Assembly (NCBI RefSeq): GCF_001552735.1
Contig: NZ_BCRT01000021.1
Location: 62,001-126,000, forward strand
Source: Sanguibacter suarezii NBRC 16159
GTDB taxonomy: Bacteria > Actinomycetota > Actinomycetes > Actinomycetales > Cellulomonadaceae
Reading direction: 5' to 3'
Length of the DNA stretch: 64,000 nucleotides
In this document: positions 13,241-23,110 of the stretch, one piece after another
Layout of the letters: every line of letters starts with the position of its first letter
How positions within the stretch are numbered: the stretch's first letter is position 1
Made by a program: the position numbers and the translations under genes
The notes under the pieces: generated by a model
The model's database searches: none
The model's input: only the letters and a program-made list of their open reading frames with translations
Told to the model about the DNA's origin: nothing

Positions 13241-13246
13241 TAGTCT
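13241..13246 (+). promoter_or_regulatory. Candidate -10 box (TAGTCT) of the second rmlB
   Basis: TAGTCT lies 32 bases before the ATG of rmlB copy 2. A ribosome site GGAGGA (13264-13269) sits nine bases before that ATG, so this would be a promoter with a short leader. The -35 is not convincing. Confidence 0.4.
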
Positions 13247-13248
13247 GA

Positions 13249-14274
<1,026 letters not shown>

Positions 14275-14331
14275 GGCATCGCGCGACGCACCGCACCACC
14301 AAGATTTTTCAGTGCTACGTAAGGAAAGCTA

Positions 14332-16092
14332 GTGATCTATCGTCCTGGGTCCAGGCGCGCAATGCTCGCCGCGTGGGACGTCATGTCCTGGGCCATCGCC
14401 ACCGTCGTCGTGGTCGGCGCCCGCTATGACTTCCTCGTCAATGATGTGCAATGGACCTCGATCCTCGCTTACCTCGCAGTGTCAGTCGTCCTGCTCGTCG
14501 GCATCGGGTACGCGGCGAAGATGTACCGAGGTCGCTTCCTCGTGGGCTCGTTCGAAGAAGCCATCGGTCTGGGCGTGCTCACGCTGAGCGTGGCTATCCT
14601 GACTATCCCGTTCTTCTACTACTTCGAGGTCGAGGACGGCAACCTCCCGCGAGGGATCTCCGTTCTCGTCCCTGCTTTCGCACTTATCGGAAGCGCGGGA
14701 GGGCGCTGGTTCTACCGCACGTTGCGCATGCGAACGCGTGGCAACGGCACACACGACCCGGAAACCAAGACAGTACTCATCTATGGAGCTGGTGACGCCG
14801 GGTACCAGTTGCTGAAACTGGTACTGATGGATCGGAACTCTGAGTACCGGGTTGTCGGCTTCATCGACGACAACCCGGGCAAGCGCAATCTCAAGCTGAT
14901 CGGCGTCCCCGTTGTCGGGACCCGCGCTGCCCTTCCGAGCGCGGCGGTCAAGCACGGCGCCAACTCCGTCATCCTGGCGATCCCCTCAGCCTCCGGAGAG
15001 TTTATCGGGGCGGTCCAGGACGACGTCGAGCGGGCGGGCATGGAGTTTCTCTCTCTCCCACCTGTCAACCAGATCATCGGCGGCAGGGTCAGCCTCGAGG
15101 ACGTCCGCAAGGTCGACATCGCAGACGTCCTCGGACGGCACCAGGTCAAGACTGACCTGGGATCGATCGCCGACTACCTCACTGGGCGGCGTGTGCTGAT
15201 CACCGGAGCAGGCGGCTCGATCGGCTCCGAGCTGGCTCGCCAGGTGCACAAGTTCGGACCTTCAGAGTTGATCTTGCTCGACCGCGACGAGTCAGGGCTG
15301 CATTCTGTCCAACTGTCTGTGTATGGGAAGGGTTTGCTCGACACGCCAGACATGGTCCTCGCCGACATCCGCGACGTCGCTGCTCTTCGGCCGATCTTCG
15401 AACAACACATGCCCGAGATCGTCTTTCATGCAGCGGCTCTCAAGCACCTTCCAATGCTTGAGCAATATCCCGACGAGGGCTGGAAGACCAACGTCCTCGG
15501 CACGCTCAACATGCTCGAGCTCTCCCGAGAGTTCGAGGTCCGGCACTTCGTCAACATCTCGACGGACAAGGCCGCCGACCCGACTAGCGTCCTGGGTCGC
15601 ACGAAGCGTCTAGCGGAGCAGCTCACCGCCTGGGCGGCAGGACATGTCGAGGGCAACTACATGAGCGTGCGGTTCGGCAACGTTCTCGGTTCTCGCGGAT
15701 CGATGCTGCACACCTTCAACTCGCAGATCGAGGGCGGTGGGCCGATCACGGTCACTCATCCAGATATCACGCGATTCTTCATGACGATCCCCGAAGCCTG
15801 CGAACTCGTCATCCAGGCCGGAGCGATCGGCGGACCTGGCGAGGTGCTCGTCCTTGACATGGGCGCGCCGATCAAGATCCTCGACGTCGCCCAACGGATG
15901 GTCGCCCAGTCCGGCAAGCCCATCGAGATCATCTTTACAGGCTTGCGCCCTGGCGAGAAGATGCACGAAGACCTCTTCGGGGGGGACGAACAGGGCGCCC
16001 CCACCTCTCACCCGCTCATCTCGCAAGTCGCGGTTCCACCGTTGGCCCCTGACGCGGTTCTCAGTGCAACCCGAAAGGAGGCCGCCCTGTGA
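14332..16092 (+). CDS. Membrane UDP-GlcNAc 4,6-dehydratase, PglF/WbpM-like
   Basis: PglF-type enzymes convert UDP-GlcNAc to UDP-4-keto-6-deoxy-GlcNAc. The 586-residue product has four N-terminal membrane segments (residues 10-130), a first nucleotide-binding domain (YGAGDAGYQ, 151-159) and a second Rossmann domain (GAGGSIGSE, 292-300). The active site region shows STDKAADPTSVLGRTKR (410-426); the position that is Tyr in ordinary SDRs and usually Met in this family is Leu here. The GTG start has AAGGAA five bases before it. Its last four bases overlap the aminotransferase start (GTGA). It opens the Pgl-like cassette. Confidence 0.9.
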   Translation: MIYRPGSRRAMLAAWDVMSWAIATVVVVGARYDFLVNDVQWTSILAYLAVSVVLLVGIGYAAKMYRGRFLVGSFEEAIGLGVLTLSVAILTIPFFYYFEVEDGNLPRGISVLVPAFALIGSAGGRWFYRTLRMRTRGNGTHDPETKTVLIYGAGDAGYQLLKLVLMDRNSEYRVVGFIDDNPGKRNLKLIGVPVVGTRAALPSAAVKHGANSVILAIPSASGEFIGAVQDDVERAGMEFLSLPPVNQIIGGRVSLEDVRKVDIADVLGRHQVKTDLGSIADYLTGRRVLITGAGGSIGSELARQVHKFGPSELILLDRDESGLHSVQLSVYGKGLLDTPDMVLADIRDVAALRPIFEQHMPEIVFHAAALKHLPMLEQYPDEGWKTNVLGTLNMLELSREFEVRHFVNISTDKAADPTSVLGRTKRLAEQLTAWAAGHVEGNYMSVRFGNVLGSRGSMLHTFNSQIEGGGPITVTHPDITRFFMTIPEACELVIQAGAIGGPGEVLVLDMGAPIKILDVAQRMVAQSGKPIEIIFTGLRPGEKMHEDLFGGDEQGAPTSHPLISQVAVPPLAPDAVLSATRKEAAL

Positions 16093-17243
16093 GTGGTCGG
16101 ATCTACCTCTCATCCCCCGACATCACCCAGGCAGAGGAGGACGCGCTCGTCGGGGCGATCCGCTCCGGCTGGATCGCCCCCCTGGGGCCCGAGGTCGATG
16201 CATTCGAACACGAGATCGCGGCCTTCACAGGACGCGAGCATGCAGTGGCGCTTGCCTCCGGGACAGCTGCCCTGCACCTGGCCCTGCTGCATCTAGGCGC
16301 CCGGCCGGGAACCGTAGTCATCACGGCGTCAATGACATTTGCGGCAACGGCGAACGCCGTCGTCTACACGGGCGCCACACCGGTCTTTGTCGATTGCGAC
16401 CCCAACGGAAATATGAACCCCGATCTCCTCGAGACGGCGCTCAAAGACCAGGTGGCCCAAGGGCGAACAGTCGTCGCCGTCCTGCCCGTCGACTTGCTGG
16501 GCAAGGTGGCCGACTACGAACGCATCGGAACCGTCGCTGACCGATACGGTGTGCCGGTTCTTGCCGACGCAGCGGAGTCGCTGGGAGCTGTCAGCAATGG
16601 TCGTCCCGCAGGCAAGGACGGCGTCGCCGCCGCGATCTCCTTCAACGGCAACAAGATCATGACGACCTCAGGCGGCGGCATGCTGGTGACCGATGATGCC
16701 GATCTCGCCCAGCGCGCCAGGTACCTCGCGACCCAGGCTCGCCAACCGGTAGTTCACTATGAGCACGTCGACATCGGCTACAACTATCGTCTGTCCAACC
16801 TGCTCGCTGGGCTCGGGCGCGCCCAGCTCAAGCGACTACCTTCGATGATCGACCGCCGCCGCAGCTGGCGGCTCGCCTACCGTGAACTTTTCGCCGGGAT
16901 CGACGGCGCAGATGTCTTCGGCGGCGGCGATGGCTCGTCCGGGACCACGACAGACCATGACAACTTCTGGCTGACCTCCGTCGTCGTCGACGAGAGCCTC
17001 GCAGGATGGACGGCTGCGGAGCTGCAGCAGCACCTCGCAGCCCTGGACATCGAGGCTCGACCTCTGTGGAAGCCAATGCATCTGCAGCCTGTGTTCGCAG
17101 AGGCGGAGAGCTACGTCGACGGCACGAGCGAAGCCCTGTTCCGCTCTGGAATCTCCCTGCCGAGCGGGTCGGCCTTGAGCGACGAGCAGTTCTCGATGGT
17201 GACCGCCACTATCGCAGACTTCGCCCTGGAGCGCGTACGATGA
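16089..17243 (+). CDS. Nucleotide-sugar aminotransferase, PglE-like (DegT/DnrJ/EryC1)
   Basis: This PLP enzyme would transfer an amino group to C4 of UDP-4-keto-6-deoxy-GlcNAc, the second step to UDP-diNAcBac. The 384-residue protein shows the DegT fold marks SGTAALHLALL, TFAATANAVVYTGATPVFVDCD, the cofactor-binding DAAES (160-164) and the Schiff-base lysine in SFNGNK (Lys189). It starts at a GTG that overlaps the stop of the PglF-like gene, and its stop overlaps the start of the next gene by four bases. The dehydratase before it and the acetyltransferase after it make the PglE assignment more likely than other DegT roles. Confidence 0.88.
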   Translation: MSGRIYLSSPDITQAEEDALVGAIRSGWIAPLGPEVDAFEHEIAAFTGREHAVALASGTAALHLALLHLGARPGTVVITASMTFAATANAVVYTGATPVFVDCDPNGNMNPDLLETALKDQVAQGRTVVAVLPVDLLGKVADYERIGTVADRYGVPVLADAAESLGAVSNGRPAGKDGVAAAISFNGNKIMTTSGGGMLVTDDADLAQRARYLATQARQPVVHYEHVDIGYNYRLSNLLAGLGRAQLKRLPSMIDRRRSWRLAYRELFAGIDGADVFGGGDGSSGTTTDHDNFWLTSVVVDESLAGWTAAELQQHLAALDIEARPLWKPMHLQPVFAEAESYVDGTSEALFRSGISLPSGSALSDEQFSMVTATIADFALERVR

Positions 17244-17872
17244 GCCGCCGTAGCTACGACTCGGTCAAGCGCGCCCTCGACGCGACGACAGCCGGTCTCG
17301 GACTCGTCCTCTCCTCACCCATCCAGGCAGTCGTCGCAGGGGCCGTCGCTAAGAGCCTCGGGACGCCGGTGCTGTTCCGCCAGGAGCGACCTGGCTTGGA
17401 CGGCAAGATCTTCACCCTCGTCAAGTTCCGGACGATGCGAGACTCTGACCCCGCCCACCACATAGTCACAGATGAGGACCGGTTGACCCGGCTCGGCCGT
17501 GTCTTGCGCTCCACCAGCCTGGACGAGCTACCGACACTGTGGAACGTGCTCAAGGGTGACATGAGCTTGGTCGGACCACGACCGCTGCTCCCGGCTTACC
17601 TCCCGCTCTACTCCGCCCAGCAGGCTCGCCGGCACGAGGTGCGACCAGGGATCACTGGGCTGGCTCAGGTGTCCGGCCGAAACCTCGTATCGTGGGACGA
17701 CCGTTTCGACCTCGACGTCGACTACGTCGAGAGACGCTCGTTACGACTGGACCTCAAGATCCTGTGGGCGACTGTCCGCACTGTCATCGTGCGTGAGGGT
17801 ATCTCCGCAGACGGCGAGGCGACCATGCGGCCCTTCACTGGAAGCGCCCGCCTCGCCGACGAGTCCGCGTGA
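17240..17872 (+). CDS. Initiating phosphoglycosyl transferase, PglC-like
   Basis: This small monotopic membrane enzyme transfers a sugar-1-phosphate to undecaprenyl phosphate, which starts the lipid-linked glycan. The 210-residue product has a single reentrant hydrophobic helix (about residues 15-37), the catalytic Asp-Glu pair (Asp95-Glu96 in TSLDELPTLWNVLKGDMSL), and the PglC-type stretch RPLLPAYLPLYSAQQARRH with PGITGLAQVSGRN. The size matches the minimal PglC/WecP group rather than the long WbaP type. The ATG at 17240 overlaps the upstream stop (ATGA); a longer open frame upstream is only an overlap with the aminotransferase gene. Confidence 0.9.
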   Translation: MSRRSYDSVKRALDATTAGLGLVLSSPIQAVVAGAVAKSLGTPVLFRQERPGLDGKIFTLVKFRTMRDSDPAHHIVTDEDRLTRLGRVLRSTSLDELPTLWNVLKGDMSLVGPRPLLPAYLPLYSAQQARRHEVRPGITGLAQVSGRNLVSWDDRFDLDVDYVERRSLRLDLKILWATVRTVIVREGISADGEATMRPFTGSARLADESA

Positions 17873-18501
17873 TTCCGCTCGTCGTAGTCGGCGCCGGCGG
17901 CTTCGGCCGCGAGGTTCTCGACATTGTCGAAGCCGCCGGAGCTGCCTCCGAGGTCAGGCTTGTCGGCGTGATCGACGACAACCCCAGCGCCGCAAACCTC
18001 GACCTCCTGGATCGGCGCGACGTGCCATACCTGGGCTCGGTCCAGGGATGGCTCACCTCAGCCGACACGAGCTCCTTCGTAGTCGGTGTGGCCAATCCCG
18101 CCCACCGTCGCTTGATCGACGAGCGAATGACAGCAGCCGGTCACACCTCAGCCACGCTGGTCCACCCAGCGGCCTCGCTGGGCTCCGAAGTGTCGGTCGG
18201 CCCCGGTGCGATCATCTGCGCAGGGGCGCGGCTTACGACCAACATCGACCTCGGCAGGCACGTCCACGTGCACGTCAACTCGACCATCGGGCATGACACC
18301 TCTCTCGGCGACTACGTATCGACCTACCCGCTCAGCGCAGTCTCGGGCAGTTGCAGGCTCGCTACCGGCGCAACAATCGGCGCCCATGCAACAGTGCTGC
18401 AGGGCCTGACCATCGGAGCCGATGCTTTCGTCGGCGCAGGTGCCGTGGTCGTGGCAGATGTACCTCCGCACTCCATCGTCAAGGGCGTCCCCGCCCGTTG
18501 A
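17869..18501 (+). CDS. Sugar N-acetyltransferase, PglD-like
   Basis: PglD-type proteins acetylate the C4 amino group of the UDP-amino sugar to give UDP-diNAcBac. The 210-residue protein has the family's N-terminal Rossmann-like part (VVVGAGGFGREVLDI) and then a left-handed beta helix of hexapeptide repeats from about residue 95. The catalytic histidine is probably His142 in NSTIGHDTSLGDYV. The GTG start overlaps the PglC-like stop (GTGA). In the cassette it follows dehydratase, aminotransferase and phosphoglycosyl transferase, as expected for this pathway. Confidence 0.88.
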   Translation: MIPLVVVGAGGFGREVLDIVEAAGAASEVRLVGVIDDNPSAANLDLLDRRDVPYLGSVQGWLTSADTSSFVVGVANPAHRRLIDERMTAAGHTSATLVHPAASLGSEVSVGPGAIICAGARLTTNIDLGRHVHVHVNSTIGHDTSLGDYVSTYPLSAVSGSCRLATGATIGAHATVLQGLTIGADAFVGAGAVVVADVPPHSIVKGVPAR

Positions 18502-18526
18502 CCCCTCAATCTTCAGGAGAACTACC

Positions 18527-19465
18527 ATGCACGTGCTGATCACCGGCGGCGCCGGGTTCATCGGATCTAACCTCGCACGATTCCTCCTTGCCAAGGAGGA
18601 CATCACAGCCGTTCGGGTCATCGATGACCTCAGTACAGGCGACATCAGGAACCTCGATGGCCTCGCAGTGGAGTTCATCGAAGCAAGCATCCTCGACTAT
18701 CCCTCCCTGCTGACAGCGGTTGCTGGAGTCGACTCGATCATCCACCTGGCTGCCATCCCGAGCGTGCCACGCTCTGTAGCGAACCCTCGTGCCTCCCACG
18801 AAGCCAACACCACGGGCACGCTTAACGTGCTAGAGGCCGCCCGCGAGGCCGGTGTCGACCACGTCGCCGTCGCCTCCTCCAGCTCGGTCTACGGGAGCAA
18901 TCCGAAGCTCCCCAAGAGTGAATTCGACTGGACCCGACCGATGAGCCCGTACGCCGTCAGCAAGCAGGCCACCGAGGGATACGCTCTCGCCTACCAGTTC
19001 TCCTATGGCCTGAAGACTCTGGCGTTCCGCTTCTTCAACGTCTATGGGCCTGGCCAGTCCGCCGGGCACGCCTACGCCGCTGTGCTTCCGAAGTTCCTCG
19101 ATGCAGCACTCAACGGAAGGCCGCTCGAGATCCAGGGCGATGGAACCCAGTCCCGCGACTTCACCTACATCGACACGCTTTGCGCGGTCATCTATGACGC
19201 AATCAAACGAAAGGTGCACAGCCCCGACCCGGTCAATCTTGCCTACGGAACCAACACCTCCCTTCTCGAGCTCATCGCCCTGCTCGAGGAGCAGCTCGGC
19301 CAGTGCCTAGACAAGCAGTTCACCGAGCCTCGTGTCGGAGATGTCAAAGCCTCCCAGGCGGACAATTCCCGTGTCCACGAACTCTTCCCATCGATCGAGC
19401 CTGTCTCTCTCGATGAGGGGGCAGCCGCGACGATCACCTGGTTCCAATCCCAACTCGGGCAGTAA
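18527..19465 (+). CDS. UDP-GlcNAc/UDP-Glc 4-epimerase, WbpP/Gne-like
   Basis: This extended short-chain epimerase of 312 residues would interconvert UDP-GlcNAc and UDP-GalNAc. It carries GGAGFIGSN (7-15), the SSSSVYG segment, a YAVSK catalytic motif and the C-terminal PRVGDVKASQADNSR stretch that is typical of the WbpP subgroup. AGGAGA eight bases before the ATG at 18527 fixes the start; the frame is open further upstream but overlaps the acetyltransferase gene. A UDP-GalNAc supply fits the following PglA-like transferase. UDP-glucose specificity cannot be excluded. Confidence 0.87.
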   Translation: MHVLITGGAGFIGSNLARFLLAKEDITAVRVIDDLSTGDIRNLDGLAVEFIEASILDYPSLLTAVAGVDSIIHLAAIPSVPRSVANPRASHEANTTGTLNVLEAAREAGVDHVAVASSSSVYGSNPKLPKSEFDWTRPMSPYAVSKQATEGYALAYQFSYGLKTLAFRFFNVYGPGQSAGHAYAAVLPKFLDAALNGRPLEIQGDGTQSRDFTYIDTLCAVIYDAIKRKVHSPDPVNLAYGTNTSLLELIALLEEQLGQCLDKQFTEPRVGDVKASQADNSRVHELFPSIEPVSLDEGAAATITWFQSQLGQ

Positions 19466-19467
19466 CG

Positions 19468-20670
19468 ATGCGCAGGAACGGACGCACAATTCTCCTGGCA
19501 GTCACCTCGGATGTGTCACTGTCCCTCATGACCGGGTTTCCCGCCTATCTGGTGAGCCAGGGCTGGGACGTCCACGTGGTAAGCGCACCGGGGCCGAAGC
19601 TGCAAGCCCTTGCCGAGCAGGGCGGAGTCTCCGTCCACGCCCTCGAGATGCGTCGTGACCCGGCCCCCCTGGACGATCTGCGGTCGCTCATCAGCTGGTT
19701 CAGGTTGCTCCGCAAGGTCCGTCCCGACGTCATGAGCGTCGGCACGCCGAAGGCGGGCTTGCTCGGCAGCATCGCCGGATTGCTCACACGGGTTCCGGCT
19801 CGGGTCTATCTTTTGCGGGGACTGCGGTACGAGACAACTGCTGGCCTCAAACGTTCATTTCTACTCGGCCTTGAGAAATTATCGGCCGCCTGCTCGCACA
19901 AGGTTGTAGCCGTGAGCGAATCCCTGCGGAAGACCGCAGTTGCCGATGGTGTGAGCCCTCCGCACAAGATGGTCGTGATCGGCTCAGGGAGCTCCAACGG
20001 CGTAGATATGGAGCGATTCGCAATGACAACCGAGGAGCGGACGCAAGCCCAGAACGACCGATGGCCGAACGACGTTCGCCCTGTCGTAGGCTTTATAGGC
20101 CGGATCCATCCGGACAAGGGGCTCGATCTACTGGCGGACGCAGCAGAGATCCTTGCTACGGATCGCGTGGCCGGGCGACTTCTCGTCGTCGGTGAATCGG
20201 ATGCAGCCGAGGGAGAGGCTCTCAAGGAGCGGCTTAGGTCGTCTCCCTGGGAAGTCGAGCTCGTGGGATCCACGCAAGACATCGTGCCGTTTCTCAGGCT
20301 CATGGACGTGTTGTGTCTGCCCACCCTCCGCGAGGGCTTTCCCAACGTCGTGCTCGAGGCGGCCGCTGCGGGGATCCCTACTGTCGCTACCGCGGCGACC
20401 GGGGTAGTCGATGCCGTCGTCGACGGCACCACGGGCCTAATCTGCGCAGATCGTGACCCACGGCTTCTGGCCGGGCACCTGGCCTGGCTGCTCGGTGACC
20501 CGGGCAGACGGACCACCCTCGGAGAGAACGCGTTGTCGCTGACAGGAACGGAATTCTCGCAGCTCCTCGTCTGGCAGGGGGCCGAGGGGTTCTATGCCCG
20601 CGTTACCGCCGCAAACCAAGCAGTTCCTCGTAGAGGGCAAGATAGGCTTCCGCCGAAGACGAGATCCTGA
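19468..20670 (+). CDS. Glycosyltransferase family 4, PglA/CapM-like
   Basis: This 400-residue GT-B enzyme starts two bases after the epimerase stop. The N-terminal domain shows DVSLSLMTGFPAYL and a GTPKAGLLG loop; the C-terminal domain has VGFIGRIHPDKGLDLL and the nucleotide-sugar-binding LREGFPNVVLEAAAAGIP with its two spaced glutamates. That arrangement matches PglA/CapM transferases that add the second sugar to a lipid-linked first sugar. Given the neighbours, GalNAc addition to undecaprenyl-PP-diNAcBac is the best guess. Its last 68 bases overlap the end of the convergent GT4 gene. Confidence 0.85.
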   Translation: MRRNGRTILLAVTSDVSLSLMTGFPAYLVSQGWDVHVVSAPGPKLQALAEQGGVSVHALEMRRDPAPLDDLRSLISWFRLLRKVRPDVMSVGTPKAGLLGSIAGLLTRVPARVYLLRGLRYETTAGLKRSFLLGLEKLSAACSHKVVAVSESLRKTAVADGVSPPHKMVVIGSGSSNGVDMERFAMTTEERTQAQNDRWPNDVRPVVGFIGRIHPDKGLDLLADAAEILATDRVAGRLLVVGESDAAEGEALKERLRSSPWEVELVGSTQDIVPFLRLMDVLCLPTLREGFPNVVLEAAAAGIPTVATAATGVVDAVVDGTTGLICADRDPRLLAGHLAWLLGDPGRRTTLGENALSLTGTEFSQLLVWQGAEGFYARVTAANQAVPRRGQDRLPPKTRS

Positions 20671-21676
20671 ACCGTTGGGCATCGCTGGCTGCTGCTGCTG
20701 CCAGTCGGTCGTAGAGCGCGTGGTCGCTGTCGAGGAGCTGGATCTGCTTGACGACCGATACCTCATCTTCGGGGTCGTAGAGGAGCCCTGTGCGACCGTG
20801 CAGGACGGACTCGGAGAACCCCGGGATCGCTGGGCCGATCACCGGGCGCCCGAGGGCGAGCGCCTCAGCCGCGACGAGCGAGAACCCCTCGAAACGCGAC
20901 GTCGCGATGAGCGCGTCGTGAGCGAGGATCTGTGCCTTGACGTCAGAACGTCGGCCGAGGAGCGTCACGCGGTCCTCGACTCCGAGTTCCATCACCTGCG
21001 CCTCGAGGGCGGGCCGAAGGACCCCGTCGCCGACGATCGTCAGTTGGACACCTGGTACCGCCGCGACCGCTGCCACGGCGTCGGCAAAGTTCTTGCGATC
21101 GTCGAGGGTACCGACCGCGATCAGCCGCACGCTACGACCTGCCGTTCTATACGCTGGCTCCGCATCAACGAAGAATGTGTCGTCGATACCATTCGGGATC
21201 ATTTCGACTGACGAGTTGACGGCTAACTCGGCAAAGTACTGCTCCAGACTACGTCGCACCCCGTCGCTGATCGCAACGACAGAGTCATACCGTCGATAGG
21301 CGATGCGATCGAGACAACGGAACACCTTCCTCGTCCGACGGCGGTTCCACGTGCTGTGCTCCGTGTACACAGAGACCGTCCCCGGTCGACTCAGGCCACC
21401 CAAGTAAAGCGCCGGAAAGAGGTGGGCGTGGACGACGTCAGCGGCCGCTAGGGCAGACCGCAGACTAACGATCACGCTCGGGTCCCGTGCGGACCGCCCG
21501 AGAGTCCGGACGACCAGCCCTCTCCCGTCCGCCGTATCTGCGGGCACTCCGCCCTCGGGTCCGATAGTCACGATACTCACGTCGTGCCCGCGCTCGCGCA
21601 TGGCGGACACGAGGTTGACGACCAGGTTCTCAGCGCCACCAGTGGCGAGAGAGTTGATCAGGTGGACGATTCGCAC
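20603..21676 (-). CDS. Glycosyltransferase family 4
   Basis: This GT-B transferase is 357 residues from the GTG at 21676, which begins the conserved VRIVHLINSLATGGAENLV. Family marks are HAHLFPALYLGG, the second-domain start LIAVGTLDDRKNF, and SRFEGFSLVAAEALALGRPVI with the spaced glutamates. The frame is open for 67 more codons upstream, but these would overlap the dehydrogenase gene and read as low-complexity Arg/Ser, so they are not used. It converges with and overlaps the PglA-like gene by 68 bases. Substrate unknown. Confidence 0.85.
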   Translation of the reverse strand: MRIVHLINSLATGGAENLVVNLVSAMRERGHDVSIVTIGPEGGVPADTADGRGLVVRTLGRSARDPSVIVSLRSALAAADVVHAHLFPALYLGGLSRPGTVSVYTEHSTWNRRRTRKVFRCLDRIAYRRYDSVVAISDGVRRSLEQYFAELAVNSSVEMIPNGIDDTFFVDAEPAYRTAGRSVRLIAVGTLDDRKNFADAVAAVAAVPGVQLTIVGDGVLRPALEAQVMELGVEDRVTLLGRRSDVKAQILAHDALIATSRFEGFSLVAAEALALGRPVIGPAIPGFSESVLHGRTGLLYDPEDEVSVVKQIQLLDSDHALYDRLAAAAASDAQRFRISSSAEAYLALYEELLGLRR

Positions 21677-21737
21677 TTTGTTCCCGTCGAGGAGTGGACT
21701 GAGATTGCGCCGCCGCGAGGTCGCGACACGGAATTCA

Positions 21738-23009
21738 TCACAGCATGACGATGTTCGCGCCCTTGAGGCGGTTCTGGGTGTCCAGGACAGGAACTGGCGC
21801 CGTCTCGAGCAGTTCGTAGGGCAGGCCTGAGTGCGCGGTGATGAGAACGGCCAGATCGATGGACTCGACAGTCTCATCAGACAAACTCACCTTCGTGACG
21901 CCCTGAGGCCATCGGTGCGTCTCGATGAGATCGTCGACGGCGATAAGCTCGGCACCGAGACCGAACAGCAGATCGATGAGCTTGAGCGAGGGGGACTCGC
22001 GTATATCTCCTGTATTCGCCTTGTAAGCCAGTCCGACGAGAAGGATTCTGCTTCCCCGCACCGACTTAAGCTGATCGTTGAGCAGGGTGATCAGCCGACT
22101 GACGACGTACTCCGGCATGTGGTCGTTAACGTCATTCGCGAGTTCGACAAACCGGAAATTCTGCCCCAGTTGCTTGCGAACCTGCCACGAGAGGTAACTA
22201 GGGTCCACGGGCAGGCAGTGACCGCCAACCCCCGGCCCAGGGGTGAAGCGCATATAGCCAAAGGGCTTCGTCGACGCCGCATCGATCGACTCCCAGATGT
22301 CGATGCCCAGTTGGTGCGCGAATATCGCCAGTTCGTTTACCAGAGCGATGTTAACGTGCCGGAAGGTGTTTTCGAGCAGCTTGGTCAGCTCAGCTTCTTT
22401 TGGTGTCTTCACTGGGACCGTGCGGTTGACGAGGGTGTCATAGAATCCCTGGACCTTGGCAAGACACTCCGCGCTCAGCCCAGAGACGACCTTTGGGGTC
22501 GTGACGAAGCCATACTTAGCATTTCCTGGGTCGATTCGCTCGGGAGAATAGCCGACGTGGAAATCACGCCCTGCGACCAGCACGCCTCCCGCGGACAGCA
22601 ATGGTGCAAATAGCTCCTCAGTCGTCCCGGGATACGTCGTCGACTCAAGGATCACGGTCGATCCTGCGGACACATGCGGGGCGAGGGCACGCGCTGAGGC
22701 CTCGATGAACGACAGATCAGGAAGTGATTCTTTGAGCGGCGTAGGAACAGTGACGACCGCTATGTCAAAGCCGGCCGCCTCCTGGTAGTCGGCTGTTGGA
22801 AGGTAGCGTCCCGAGTCGAGCGCGGTCTGCAACTCCTTGGAGGAGATGTCCCCGACATAGGAGTCCCCCGCGGCCAGCTGAGCGACGCGGCGCTGGTCTG
22901 CATCAAGTCCGACCACCCTGTAGCCCTTCTCCACCGCACGCATGGCAACGGGAAGACCCACGTACCCCTGACCGACGACTACAACAGTTCCGTGGTGCTG
23001 CCCGCTCAC
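21738..23009 (-). CDS. UDP-N-acetylhexosamine 6-dehydrogenase, WbpA-like
   Basis: This enzyme oxidises C6 of a UDP-N-acetyl sugar to the uronic acid using NAD. The 423-residue protein has the N-terminal GQGYVGLP motif (13-20), TPLKESLPDLSFIE, ESTTYPGTTEE, a central LLENTFRHVNIALVNE helix and the catalytic cysteine in PGVGGHC (Cys265) followed by LPVDPSYLSW. The pattern is closer to WbpA (UDP-GlcNAc to UDP-GlcNAcA) than to UDP-glucose dehydrogenases. GAGGAG five bases before the GTG sets the start. It could begin a UDP-ManNAc3NAcA pathway with the WbpB/E/D-like genes at 45.6-48.3 kb. Confidence 0.88.
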   Translation of the reverse strand: MSGQHHGTVVVVGQGYVGLPVAMRAVEKGYRVVGLDADQRRVAQLAAGDSYVGDISSKELQTALDSGRYLPTADYQEAAGFDIAVVTVPTPLKESLPDLSFIEASARALAPHVSAGSTVILESTTYPGTTEELFAPLLSAGGVLVAGRDFHVGYSPERIDPGNAKYGFVTTPKVVSGLSAECLAKVQGFYDTLVNRTVPVKTPKEAELTKLLENTFRHVNIALVNELAIFAHQLGIDIWESIDAASTKPFGYMRFTPGPGVGGHCLPVDPSYLSWQVRKQLGQNFRFVELANDVNDHMPEYVVSRLITLLNDQLKSVRGSRILLVGLAYKANTGDIRESPSLKLIDLLFGLGAELIAVDDLIETHRWPQGVTKVSLSDETVESIDLAVLITAHSGLPYELLETAPVPVLDTQNRLKGANIVML

Positions 23010-23110
23010 GTTGACTCCTCAAGATTGTCGTGACGATCGTGTGGACCGTCGCGCCAACGATACAGGTTCAGACCTTCGACTCGAAGCCTTCCGAGGACCA
23101 TTTCCACGTC

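Noticed and set aside
21677-21877. N-terminal extension of the GT4 at 20603
   Set aside because: The extra codons overlap the dehydrogenase gene and look like Ser/Arg shadow sequence; the GT4 fold begins at the GTG at 21676.
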